In this document: in pieces, positions 1-5,285 of the stretch
How positions within the stretch are numbered: position 1 is the stretch's first letter
Layout: each line of letters begins with the position of its first letter
Origin: an uncultured Collinsella sp.
GTDB lineage: Bacteria > Actinomycetota > Coriobacteriia > Coriobacteriales > Coriobacteriaceae
Direction of reading: 5' to 3'
Length of the DNA: 5,285 nt
NCBI GenBank assembly: GCA_902479205.1
Contig: CABSNX010000142.1
Span: forward strand, 1-5,285
Made by a program: the position numbers and the translations under genes
Notes under the pieces: model-generated
Told to the model about the DNA's origin: nothing
The model's database searches: none
Seen by the model: only the letters and a program-made list of their open reading frames with translations

Positions 1-2
1 AA

Positions 3-533
3 GAGACAGCCATCTCCCTGCCCCACGGTACCGGCAAGACCATTCGTGTTGCCGTCTTCGCCGAGGGCGAGAAGGCCCGCGAGGCCGAGGCCGCCGGCGC
101 CGACATCATCGGTTCCGACGAGCTCGTCGCCCAGATCCAGAAGGGCGAGATCAACTTCGACGCCGCTATCGCTACGCCGAACATGATGGCCAAGGTTGGC
201 CGCATCGGTAAGATCCTTGGTCCCCGTGGCCTCATGCCGAACCCTAAGCTCGGCACCGTGACCATGGACGTCGCCAAGATGGTCTCCGAGCTCAAGGCCG
301 GTCGCGTTGAGTATCGCGCCGACCGCTACGGCATCTGCCACGTGCCCCTGGGCAAGAAGTCCTTCTCCGAGCAGCAGCTCGTCGAGAACTACGCTGCCCT
401 GTACACCGAGATCCTGCGCGTCAAGCCCGCTTCTGCTAAGGGCAAGTACGTTAAGTCCATCTCCGTGTCTTCCACCATGGGCCCTGGCATCAAGGTTGAT
501 TCCGCTATCCAGCGCGACTTCCTGGCTGAGTAA
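3..533 (+). CDS. rplA: 50S ribosomal protein L1 (3' part, start lies before the window)
   Basis: L1 is a 50S subunit protein that binds 23S rRNA to form the mobile L1 stalk, which helps release E-site tRNA. In many bacteria it also binds its own mRNA to repress the rplK-rplA operon. The reading frame is open from base 3 to a TAA at 531-533, giving 176 residues. The family is usually about 230 residues, so roughly the first 55-60 are missing. The fragment begins near ETAISLPHGTGK, a conserved L1 segment. The family signature GKILGPRGLMPNPKLGTVT lies at fragment residues 69-87. The rest continues with KAGRVEYRADR and a typical C-terminus without gaps. The ATG at 183 is internal, not the start, because L1 homology continues upstream of it in the same frame. 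A hairpin terminator follows 36 bases after the stop. rplJ, often found next in other bacteria, is absent on this side. Identification is very secure. Confidence 0.97.
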   Translation, partial: ETAISLPHGTGKTIRVAVFAEGEKAREAEAAGADIIGSDELVAQIQKGEINFDAAIATPNMMAKVGRIGKILGPRGLMPNPKLGTVTMDVAKMVSELKAGRVEYRADRYGICHVPLGKKSFSEQQLVENYAALYTEILRVKPASAKGKYVKSISVSSTMGPGIKVDSAIQRDFLAE

Positions 534-569
534 CTTTTAGTTACTGCCTGAGCAAAGCAAGCATTGCTA

Positions 570-608
570 AAGAAACCCGGTTCTGTCTCGTGCAGGACCG
601 GGTTTCTT
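570..608 (+). terminator. Rho-independent-type terminator after rplA
   Basis: The arms at 570-585 (aagaaacccggttctg) and 593-608 (caggaccgggtttctt) pair over 16 positions, with one G-U wobble, around a 7-nt loop. The U-rich run ttt-c-tt is inside the 3' arm and there is no long T tract beyond it. The position just after the rplA stop and the absence of any + strand gene downstream support its role as the end of the rplK-rplA transcript. Confidence 0.85.
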
Positions 609-619
609 GCTATCTCGGG

Positions 620-664
620 CCAAAACCACCACAAAGGGGACAGGCACCTTTGTGGTGGTTTTGG
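620..664 (+). repeat. Perfect palindromic repeat, copy 1 (loop GGACAGGCA on + strand)
   Basis: Two 18-nt arms, 620-637 and 647-664, are perfect reverse complements (ccaaaaccaccacaaagg against cctttgtggtggttttgg) around the 9-nt loop ggacaggca. The inner 39 nt (623-661) recur as an exact reverse complement at 3500-3538, so this is a dispersed repeat rather than a chance hairpin. It lies 11 nt beyond the rplA terminator and could act as a secondary 3'-end structure, but nothing proves that. The loop and closing bases (ggggacaggcacc) resemble, from memory, REP-like palindromes linked to Y1 (RAYT) transposases. No such transposase is in the window. Confidence 0.9.
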
Positions 665-697
665 CACTTTGGCGTCAATGTTATGGCATCGCAGCGA

Positions 698-797
698 GCC
701 GGTTCCAAGTGCCCCAGGTCGCCCCGAAAGAGGAGCGACGCGTACTTTGGTACGCGAGCGACGGCTTGAGGGGCGAGATGGGGTGCTTGGGGCCGGC
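698..797. repeat. Long structured element: 28-position stem with nested hairpin
   Basis: The arms 698-725 and 770-797 pair at 26 of 28 positions when read as + strand RNA: 22 Watson-Crick pairs and four G-U wobbles (at 703, 704, 710 and 711). Mismatches occur only at 717 and 718. Inside is a perfect 7-bp hairpin, cgcgtac (739-745) with gtacgcg (750-756) and loop tttg. An 8-nt direct repeat, gagcgacg, occurs at 733-740 and 756-763. The 7-mer cgcagcg occurs at 690-696 and again at 797-803, at the two edges of the stem, as a target-site duplication would. The element starts 23 nt past the phosphoesterase stop on the - strand, so it might fold at the 3' end of that transcript. It may alternatively be a MITE-like or other dispersed palindrome. 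The function is unknown and I saw no second copy in this window. Confidence 0.7.
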
Positions 798-820
798 GCA
801 GCGTCAAGCCTTAAAGGTGG

Positions 821-1531
821 TTACCAGGGGGTTCTAGCGGTTGAGGACTCGATAGCCTCGTGGCGCTTGAGTTCGCGACGCATGGTTTGCGAATTGAGCC
901 AGGCTGCCTGCCAGCCACGGATGGGGTAGCGCTCTTCGTCCAGCTCAAACTGCGTATGGCCGCAGGCGTTGATGATCGTTGCCCCGCATGCGTGCTGACG
1001 TTCGCGTTGAAAGTCGCGACCATAGCATTGGTGCACATGCCCGTGCACCATGTAGTCGGGATTCCAGGACTCGAGCGCTGTGTTAAAGCATTCGAATCCT
1101 CGATGCGGCAGATCGTCCAGATCGCCCACGCCGGCGGCGGGCGCATGGGTGAGCAAGATGTCGCAGCCACCGACCATCCTCACTTTACGAGACAGCTTGC
1201 GCACGCGCTTGGCCATCTCGCGCTCGGTGTACATGTTGGCGCCATCTCGATAGCGCATGGAGCCGCCAAGGCCTGCAATGCGGACGCCGCGGTACACGTA
1301 GACAGCGTCTTCGACACAGATGCAGCCACCTGGTGCATGACGCGCATAGCGGTCATCGTGATTACCTCGCACGTAGATGAGCGGTCTGTTGATGACCGTG
1401 ACCAAAAACTCAAGATAGTCCGGGTCCAGATCGCCGGCGGACAAAATCAGGTCGACACCCTCAAAGCGTTCTTTGCGAAAGCACTCCCAAAGGCATCGTT
1501 CTTCGGTATCGGCTATGGCAAGGATTTTCAT
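821..1531 (-). CDS. Calcineurin-like metallophosphoesterase
   Basis: The product is a 236-aa soluble cytoplasmic protein with no signal peptide or membrane segment. It has the ordered metal-binding motifs of the calcineurin-like phosphoesterase fold: Asp8 in ILAIADTE, GD at 33-34, GNHD at 56-59, His129 in LLTHAP and GHVH at 164-167. Family members hydrolyse phosphomonoesters or diesters using two bound metal ions; the substrate here is unknown. The usual first motif D-x-H reads D-T-E at residues 8-10, so the first-motif histidine is replaced by Glu. From memory, relatives in Gram-positive gut bacteria also carry an acidic residue there, which suggests a subfamily trait rather than a defect. 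The ATG at 1529-1531 overlaps the upstream gene's TGA as ATGA. The bases before it have no clear Shine-Dalgarno sequence, so translation probably depends on coupling. The Arg-rich tail after about residue 205 is not conserved-looking. Fold assignment is secure; specific function is not. Confidence 0.93.
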   Translation of the reverse strand: MKILAIADTEERCLWECFRKERFEGVDLILSAGDLDPDYLEFLVTVINRPLIYVRGNHDDRYARHAPGGCICVEDAVYVYRGVRIAGLGGSMRYRDGANMYTEREMAKRVRKLSRKVRMVGGCDILLTHAPAAGVGDLDDLPHRGFECFNTALESWNPDYMVHGHVHQCYGRDFQRERQHACGATIINACGHTQFELDEERYPIRGWQAAWLNSQTMRRELKRHEAIESSTARTPW

Positions 1532-3444
1532 AGGGCAGGGACTTTCGACTCATCGTCGAGCTGCGGAATGGTGCCCACCACGTTGTCTGCCAGCCAATTC
1601 ATCTCGACAATCTGCGTGCTCGGCAGTGGGGGAAAGCCTTCGATCTGCACCACGCCGTCTTGGCTATGGAGCTCGCCGCCAAATGGATTGATGGAGCCCT
1701 CGACGATGCCATTGCGGAGAAGCTGAACAAGCTTGCGCGTCTGATAGGGCAGGCCCGGAGCGTAGCGAATATCGATAACGCCCGAGCTCATGCCGTACCA
1801 GTAGTTGACGGCGCGAACCTGTCTGTCGTCACTGGTCTCATCCCAGGTGCCATGCAGTAGGCTTCGCACGATAAGCTCGTAGTATCGGCCCCAGTTCCAT
1901 ACCGGCATGGCGATGCCGACGACCTTGCCATCGACCAGACGGTGGAGTCCGTAGGCTGTGGGGTCCTCCAGCGACTTGGACATGTCGGCACCGGTCATGA
2001 CGCTCACGCCTTCGCGGCACATGGCCTCGGCAAGGCCACCGGCGGGCACATCGCCCCAGGTCAGGATAATTTGCGCACGGGGGTCGAGTAGCGAGGCTCC
2101 AATCGCAAAGGCGTTGATCTCGCTGAGTGCGCCCGAGGCGAAGACCGACGCGTGGTAACCGATGCGGTGGTTGTCCGCCATGCTGGCGGCAAGGGCGCCC
2201 AGGAGGAACTTGGCCTCGTACATCTTGCCAAAGTACGAACGGACGCTTTGGTGGGGAAGGCCGATAGAGCAGTTGAGGAACCGAACCTGGGGATACTCAA
2301 CGGCAGCCCTGAGCGTGTATTCCATCAGGCGGTGCGAGGTCGAGAAGATGACGCTGTCTCCATGTTTGACAGCCGTTTCCACGGCGGCGTAGAACACGTC
2401 CGGATCGTGGCAGTCCTCGAACGCCTCGGTGCGCACGATACCGCCAAAGTGCTCATCGAGATACTGACGCCCTTGGTCGTGCAGGCTGTCCCAGCTCGAC
2501 GTCGCACAGGGGAACTCATGGATAAAGGCGATGCGCAGGGGATTGGCCGCCGAATAGACGGTCTTGCCCATAAAGAAGTTGAGCACGCCGGAGGTGGACT
2601 TGGCGGGCGACTCCTCCTCATCGACGCTCGGTGCTTCGACAAGATCGACCTTGTCCTCGTTATTTTTGCCGGCAATGACCAGCTCACGCCAAATCTTACA
2701 CAGGCGGTTTACGACGATATCCGTCGGCGTATCCAGCAGGCGGTCCTGGTTGTACACATTGAGGTAGACGAGCATGGCGTCTGCGGGCGTAATGTCCAGG
2801 TGGTCGCCGCCCGCGCGAAGGTAGGCGCGCTTAAAGAGTAGGAAGGTGTGGCGCAGGTAGTCGACCTTTTTCTGCGGCCATTTTTCGATAAGGTCCTGAC
2901 CGAGCATCTTGGCGAGCGTCTCGTAGCTTCCCTCGCGCGAGAACTCGATCTCGTATAGGGGGCAGACGCGCCAAAACGCGCAGAACTCACCGTACAGGCG
3001 GCTTTCGACGGAATCCCATGTGCCGGGGTAGAGACGGGTGACCTTGGCCGAAACCGTCGGGGCGTCCAGGAATTTGAGGACACTGACGCGCTTGTTGCCC
3101 TCTTGGACGTAAAACCGATGCATGAACTCGGTGACGATGACGGGATCGCGATAGCCCTCGGTCACCTGGATGTCGTAGAGGTTGGACCACTTGCGGGCGA
3201 ACTCCGTGCTAAACGGCAGCAAGGGCATAAAGTTGCATGAAAAGGCCGACTGACGGCCCTTGGTAACCGTGCCGACGACCATTTCGAGCGGAATGTCTCT
3301 CAGGCCGACATTCTCTCGCTGGCCCAAGGGGAGCTGGGCAACCAAGCTATCGAGGTCCGTAAGGTACGGATGCTCGCTTTGACTAATGGCGCGTCGACGT
3401 CCTTGCTCGCCGCGCTTGCGTGCTTGACGATAGGCCTCTTCCAT
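1528..3444 (-). CDS. Cytoplasmic ParB-like/BMP-family fusion protein, predicted ligand sensor
   Basis: The product is 638 aa in two parts. Residues 1-290 hold a region with VGLRDIPLEMVVGT (46-59) and VQEGNKRVSVLKFL (113-126; EGNKRVSV at bases 3079-3102). This recalls the ParB/sulfiredoxin fold, where a G-x-x-R-type motif binds nucleotide phosphates. An acidic linker (about 263-282) leads to residues 302-590, which resemble the BMP/PnrA (Med) family of substrate-binding proteins. Supporting segments are LRIAFIHEFP at the domain start, YFGKMYEAKFLLGALAA (404-420), RIGYHASVFASG (427-438) and ILTWGDVPAGG (460-470). BMP proteins normally bind purine nucleosides outside the membrane for an ABC importer. 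This one has no signal peptide or lipobox and no permease or ATPase genes nearby, so it is probably not a transporter component. Homologues tend to be annotated as BMP-family substrate-binding proteins, which may mislead. A good RBS (AAGGGAG, 7 nt upstream) supports the ATG at 3442-3444. The gene is coupled to the downstream phosphoesterase by a 4-bp overlap. The domain reading is fairly sure; the sensor role is inference. Confidence 0.85.
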   Translation of the reverse strand: MEEAYRQARKRGEQGRRRAISQSEHPYLTDLDSLVAQLPLGQRENVGLRDIPLEMVVGTVTKGRQSAFSCNFMPLLPFSTEFARKWSNLYDIQVTEGYRDPVIVTEFMHRFYVQEGNKRVSVLKFLDAPTVSAKVTRLYPGTWDSVESRLYGEFCAFWRVCPLYEIEFSREGSYETLAKMLGQDLIEKWPQKKVDYLRHTFLLFKRAYLRAGGDHLDITPADAMLVYLNVYNQDRLLDTPTDIVVNRLCKIWRELVIAGKNNEDKVDLVEAPSVDEEESPAKSTSGVLNFFMGKTVYSAANPLRIAFIHEFPCATSSWDSLHDQGRQYLDEHFGGIVRTEAFEDCHDPDVFYAAVETAVKHGDSVIFSTSHRLMEYTLRAAVEYPQVRFLNCSIGLPHQSVRSYFGKMYEAKFLLGALAASMADNHRIGYHASVFASGALSEINAFAIGASLLDPRAQIILTWGDVPAGGLAEAMCREGVSVMTGADMSKSLEDPTAYGLHRLVDGKVVGIAMPVWNWGRYYELIVRSLLHGTWDETSDDRQVRAVNYWYGMSSGVIDIRYAPGLPYQTRKLVQLLRNGIVEGSINPFGGELHSQDGVVQIEGFPPLPSTQIVEMNWLADNVVGTIPQLDDESKVPAL

Positions 3445-3451
3445 AGTTTTG

Positions 3452-3458
3452 CTCCCTT
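3452..3458 (-). promoter_or_regulatory. Ribosome binding site of the BMP-like gene
   Basis: On the - strand AAGGGAG lies 7 nt before the ATG at 3444. It supports this start over any internal ATG, and it makes this gene the translational entry point of the two-gene unit. Confidence 0.75.
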
Positions 3459-3471
3459 AGTCGTTTAAACA

Positions 3472-3500
3472 ACTATATGAACTATGGTACCACGAATGAA
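3472..3500 (-). promoter_or_regulatory. Possible sigma-A-type promoter for the BMP-like/phosphoesterase pair
   Basis: On the - strand TTCATT (3495-3500) and TATAGT (3472-3477) are separated by 17 nt. The -10 differs from TATAAT at one base, while the -35 is weak. The start would fall near 3465, leaving a leader of about 20 nt before the ATG. The -35 box touches the outer base of palindromic repeat copy 2. An AT-rich palindrome, gtttaaac, lies at 3463-3470. No experimental support is visible. Confidence 0.35.
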
Positions 3501-3538
3501 AACCACCACAAAGGTGCCTGTCCCCTTTGTGGTGGTTT
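3500..3538 (-). repeat. Perfect palindromic repeat, copy 2 (loop GGACAGGCA on - strand)
   Basis: Arms 3500-3514 (aaaccaccacaaagg) and 3524-3538 (cctttgtggtggttt) are perfect 15-bp complements around the 9-nt loop tgcctgtcc. The loop is the reverse complement of copy 1's, so the whole 39 nt is an inverted copy of 623-661. Read on the - strand it begins inside the TAA stop codon of the mscS-like gene and ends in TTTT-like sequence. It could therefore form the 3' end of that transcript as well as being a mobile-type repeat. Confidence 0.9.
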
Positions 3539-4304
3539 AGGCGATGATGGGGGCGATGGCGCGGATGCAGGCGTCGGCTGCCGTAAAGGTGGTGCTGTCG
3601 TCGCTGACGATAAAGATGATCTTGCCCTTAATGCCAAAGTCGCCGATCTCGCTAAAGAGCACGTAGGGTTCCTTGTCAAAGCCCGAGATGGGAAGCACGG
3701 CGGCCTTGGTGGCGCTGGTCAGCTCGTCTGCCAGCGCGTCGAGCGAGGCCCACTTGGACGTGTCCTTTACGGCAACGGGCACAGCCACACGCCCAAAGGG
3801 CATGAGATGCACGAGCGTGTTCTTGGAGATATTTGAGTTGGGGACGATGATGGTCTGCCCGCAGGCATCTTCGATGGTCGTGTGGCGCCAAGTGATGTCC
3901 TGGACCACGCCCGACACGCCACCGACTTCGATATTGTCGCCGGGCTTGATGATGCCCATAAAGGTTACCTGCATACCGCCGATAAGGTTTGACAGCGTGT
4001 CCTGAAAGCCGAGCGAGATGGCGATGCCGCCGACGCCAAGAGCGGCGACGAGCGCGTTTGCGTTAATGCCAAAGCAGTTGTCGAGGATAAAGCTGCCGCC
4101 GATCATCCAGATGACGGCGCGAGCGATGTTGATGAAGATGCTCGATGCCGGAAGTGGGTTGTCGTCGCGGTTGAGCAGGTGGCGCAGGGTCTTGGATACG
4201 ACCTTGGTGGCGATGGCGGTGCCTATTACCAAGATGCCGGCCCAGATGATGTTGTGGATCCAGCGCTGCTCAAAGAAATGAAGAATCGGCTCAAACAATT
4301 CCAT
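3537..4304 (-). CDS. Small-conductance mechanosensitive channel, MscS family
   Basis: The product is a 255-aa membrane protein in the MscS family, whose members form heptameric channels that open under membrane tension and release solutes during hypo-osmotic shock. Predicted membrane helices are at about 15-34, 54-78 and 82-115. The third is the pore helix and carries the expected Gly/Ala pattern (ALVAALGVGGIAISLGFQD), followed by NLIGGMQVTF. The beta domain follows at about 119-165, with KPGDNIEVGGVSGVVQDI and IIVPNSNI as family hallmarks, then a C-terminal alpha/beta domain. It is somewhat shorter than E. coli MscS (286 aa), mainly at the two ends, but looks complete. The ATG at 4302-4304 has AGGAGG 10 nt upstream. 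The TAA stop at 3537-3539 overlaps palindromic repeat copy 2. The upstream hairpin at 4347-4382 suggests it is transcribed separately from the nucleotidase gene. I give no symbol because MscS paralogues are numerous and cannot be told apart here. Confidence 0.94.
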   Translation of the reverse strand: MELFEPILHFFEQRWIHNIIWAGILVIGTAIATKVVSKTLRHLLNRDDNPLPASSIFINIARAVIWMIGGSFILDNCFGINANALVAALGVGGIAISLGFQDTLSNLIGGMQVTFMGIIKPGDNIEVGGVSGVVQDITWRHTTIEDACGQTIIVPNSNISKNTLVHLMPFGRVAVPVAVKDTSKWASLDALADELTSATKAAVLPISGFDKEPYVLFSEIGDFGIKGKIIFIVSDDSTTFTAADACIRAIAPIIA

Positions 4305-4314
4305 GTAGGGAAAA

Positions 4315-4320
4315 CCTCCT
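4315..4320 (-). promoter_or_regulatory. Ribosome binding site of the mscS-like gene
   Basis: A consensus AGGAGG on the - strand lies 10 nt before the ATG at 4304 and fixes this start. A possible -10 box, TATCAT, lies at 4336-4341, but I see no convincing -35, so no promoter is called. Confidence 0.8.
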
Positions 4321-4346
4321 CATGATCGTTCAACCATGATACCCAC

Positions 4347-4382
4347 CAGAAGCCCGTCCGATCACATTCGGACGGGCTTCTG
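4347..4382 (-). terminator. Hairpin terminator between the nucleotidase-like gene and mscS
   Basis: Perfect 15-bp arms, 4347-4361 (cagaagcccgtccga) and 4368-4382 (tcggacgggcttctg), enclose a 6-nt loop. It starts 50 nt after the stop of the nucleotidase-like gene, on the strand that gene uses. There is no proper T tract on either side, so it may terminate weakly or protect the mRNA 3' end. Its GC-rich core with an AGAA/TTCT base resembles the rplA terminator in this window. Positions 4383-4432 show nothing else clear. Confidence 0.7.
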
Positions 4383-4432
4383 TGCTCGATATAAGGTTTG
4401 CACGGCGGGGCTGCAAGGCCCGGCGGTGTAGC

Positions 4433-5285
4433 TTAGCGGCGGCGCTTCCAGATAATGCCGAGGATGATAACGATGATGCCGCCGATGAGGCATGCACCGA
4501 CCACGGCTAGCGTGCGGTCTCCCGTTGCGGCGAGTTTACCGGTGGTCTTCTTGGTGGTGACTTGCGTGGTTGTCGTGCCGGGTTTGGGTGAGGGCTCAGG
4601 CGTTGGGGTCGGATGGGGTGCGGGGTTCTCAGCGGAGCTAAAGCTGATGGTGCCCGCGAGCGAGGCCACCTTGTGCTCCCAGTCGTCCTGCCCGATCAGT
4701 GCCCTCAGCGCTGCCTCGCACGTACCCCACTCGGTGAGCTTCTTGGCGTTTGCGAAGGTGGGGAAGTCGGTCGTGTTGGTGATGATGTAGTTGTTGGTGG
4801 CGACGGTATAGGTCTTGGCGGGGTCGAGCGTGCTGCCGTCTTTGGTGAGCGTGGCACTCACGATGCGCTTGCCTTCAGACTGCGTCCAGTCGATTGTTAC
4901 GTTGATGCCGCCAAAGGAAAGAACGCTGCCGGAGTCGTCGGGCCACTTGTACATGTCCTGGGCTTCCTGCTCGGTGTGGCCGGCTGCGACGTAGGCTTGC
5001 TGAAGCTCGTAGCTGTCGTTGCAATCGTCGTTGATCTGCAGCGAGTGCTCAAGCGCTGCGAGGAAGTTTGCGCCGGTCATGGTCCAGGTCTCCACGGTGT
5101 TGCCATAGGGCGAGATGGCGATGACGTTGCCGGCGGTCACATCGCCCGCCGCGATGCCGCCACGGATGCCGCCCGCGTTTTCGATGGCGAGGTCTGCCCC
5201 CGTCAGGGCAAGATAGGGGCCGCATATCACGTGCCCGATGGTCTGGGCCTTGGTGGTGTCGCCCGCTTTGCTGGGGCGAAAATCG
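4433..5285 (-). CDS. Cell-wall-anchored 5'-nucleotidase-like protein (C-terminal part, start beyond the window)
   Basis: The frame is open from the TAA at 4433-4435 to the right edge, giving 283 residues of a longer protein. The GTG at 5230 and nearby codons are internal, since matching sequence (TKAQTIGHVICGPYLALTGA) runs through them. The first ~190 residues resemble the 5'-nucleotidase C-terminal substrate-binding domain: ENAGGIRGGIAAGDVTAGNV, then ISPYGNTVETWTMTGANF, and later TYTVATNNYI. The catalytic metallophosphoesterase domain, if present, would lie N-terminal and out of view. Next comes a Pro/Thr-rich spacer (about residues 219-246), the sorting motif LAATG at fragment residues 251-255 (bases 4520-4534), a hydrophobic helix and the terminal KRRR. 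This is the layout of a sortase substrate, so the protein is probably attached to the peptidoglycan and releases phosphate from extracellular nucleotides. The exact substrate (nucleotidase, UDP-sugar hydrolase or 2',3'-cyclic phosphodiesterase) cannot be decided from this part. Confidence 0.9.
   Translation of the reverse strand, partial: DFRPSKAGDTTKAQTIGHVICGPYLALTGADLAIENAGGIRGGIAAGDVTAGNVIAISPYGNTVETWTMTGANFLAALEHSLQINDDCNDSYELQQAYVAAGHTEQEAQDMYKWPDDSGSVLSFGGINVTIDWTQSEGKRIVSATLTKDGSTLDPAKTYTVATNNYIITNTTDFPTFANAKKLTEWGTCEAALRALIGQDDWEHKVASLAGTISFSSAENPAPHPTPTPEPSPKPGTTTTQVTTKKTTGKLAATGDRTLAVVGACLIGGIIVIILGIIWKRRR

Noticed and set aside
610..807. A 65-codon - strand open frame covering the two intergenic repeats
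   Set aside because: Its whole length is repeat and stem-loop sequence. It is better explained as an artefact of those elements than as a gene.
564..929. A 121-codon + strand open frame after rplA
   Set aside because: It begins inside the rplA terminator, runs through both structured repeats and ends antisense to the phosphoesterase; no protein features.
860..1726. A 288-codon + strand open frame antisense to the phosphoesterase
   Set aside because: It lies across the phosphoesterase and the end of the BMP-like gene, both with clear conserved motifs. Its own translation shows no recognisable domain and it has no RBS; long antisense frames are common at this GC content.
2152..2841. A 229-codon + strand open frame inside the BMP-like gene
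   Set aside because: It is fully antisense to a convincing protein-coding frame and has no family motifs of its own.
3463..3470. The palindrome gtttaaac as an operator
   Set aside because: It is only 8 bp and AT-rich, with no second copy or known regulator; too short to call.
620..3538. The two palindrome copies as a CRISPR array
   Set aside because: The copies are inverted, 2.8 kb apart and separated by genes, with no spacer pattern or cas genes.
4398..4428. A possible second GC-rich hairpin after the nucleotidase-like gene
   Set aside because: The best pairing is about seven bases with an internal mismatch, which is not above expectation for this composition.

Overview
The window looks like chromosomal DNA from a moderately high-GC Gram-positive bacterium. 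Three things point to the Actinomycetota, most likely a gut Coriobacteriia genome such as Collinsella: the codon use, the LAxTG-type cell-wall sorting signal, and two short palindromic repeat families of a kind I associate with that group. The genus is an inference from sequence style, not from a search.

Layout. The left edge holds the 3' two-thirds or more of rplA (ribosomal protein L1, + strand), ending in a strong hairpin terminator. Positions 534-820 have no gene and contain three consecutive structures: the rplA terminator, a perfect 18-bp palindrome with a 9-nt loop (620-664), and a ~100-nt structured element with a long outer stem and a nested hairpin (698-797). Everything to the right is on the - strand. 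Read in transcription order it is: the C-terminal part of a surface-anchored 5'-nucleotidase-like protein (cut by the right edge), a hairpin, a small MscS-type mechanosensitive channel, a second inverted copy of the palindrome, and then a two-gene unit. That unit is a 638-aa cytoplasmic protein combining a ParB-like N-terminal region with a BMP/PnrA-type ligand-binding domain, followed by a calcineurin-like metallophosphoesterase that overlaps it by 4 bp (ATGA).

How the genes may work together. The nucleotidase fragment and mscS look like independent units separated by a hairpin. The BMP-like protein and the phosphoesterase are almost certainly co-transcribed and translationally coupled. The BMP fold usually binds nucleosides outside the cell, but this protein has no signal peptide. 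An intracellular nucleoside or nucleotide sensor paired with a phosphodiesterase is therefore a reasonable but unproven hypothesis, and it is the most interesting protein-level feature here. At the DNA level, the two palindromes have identical 39-nt cores in opposite orientation. Each presents the same loop sequence on the transcript of the gene that precedes it.
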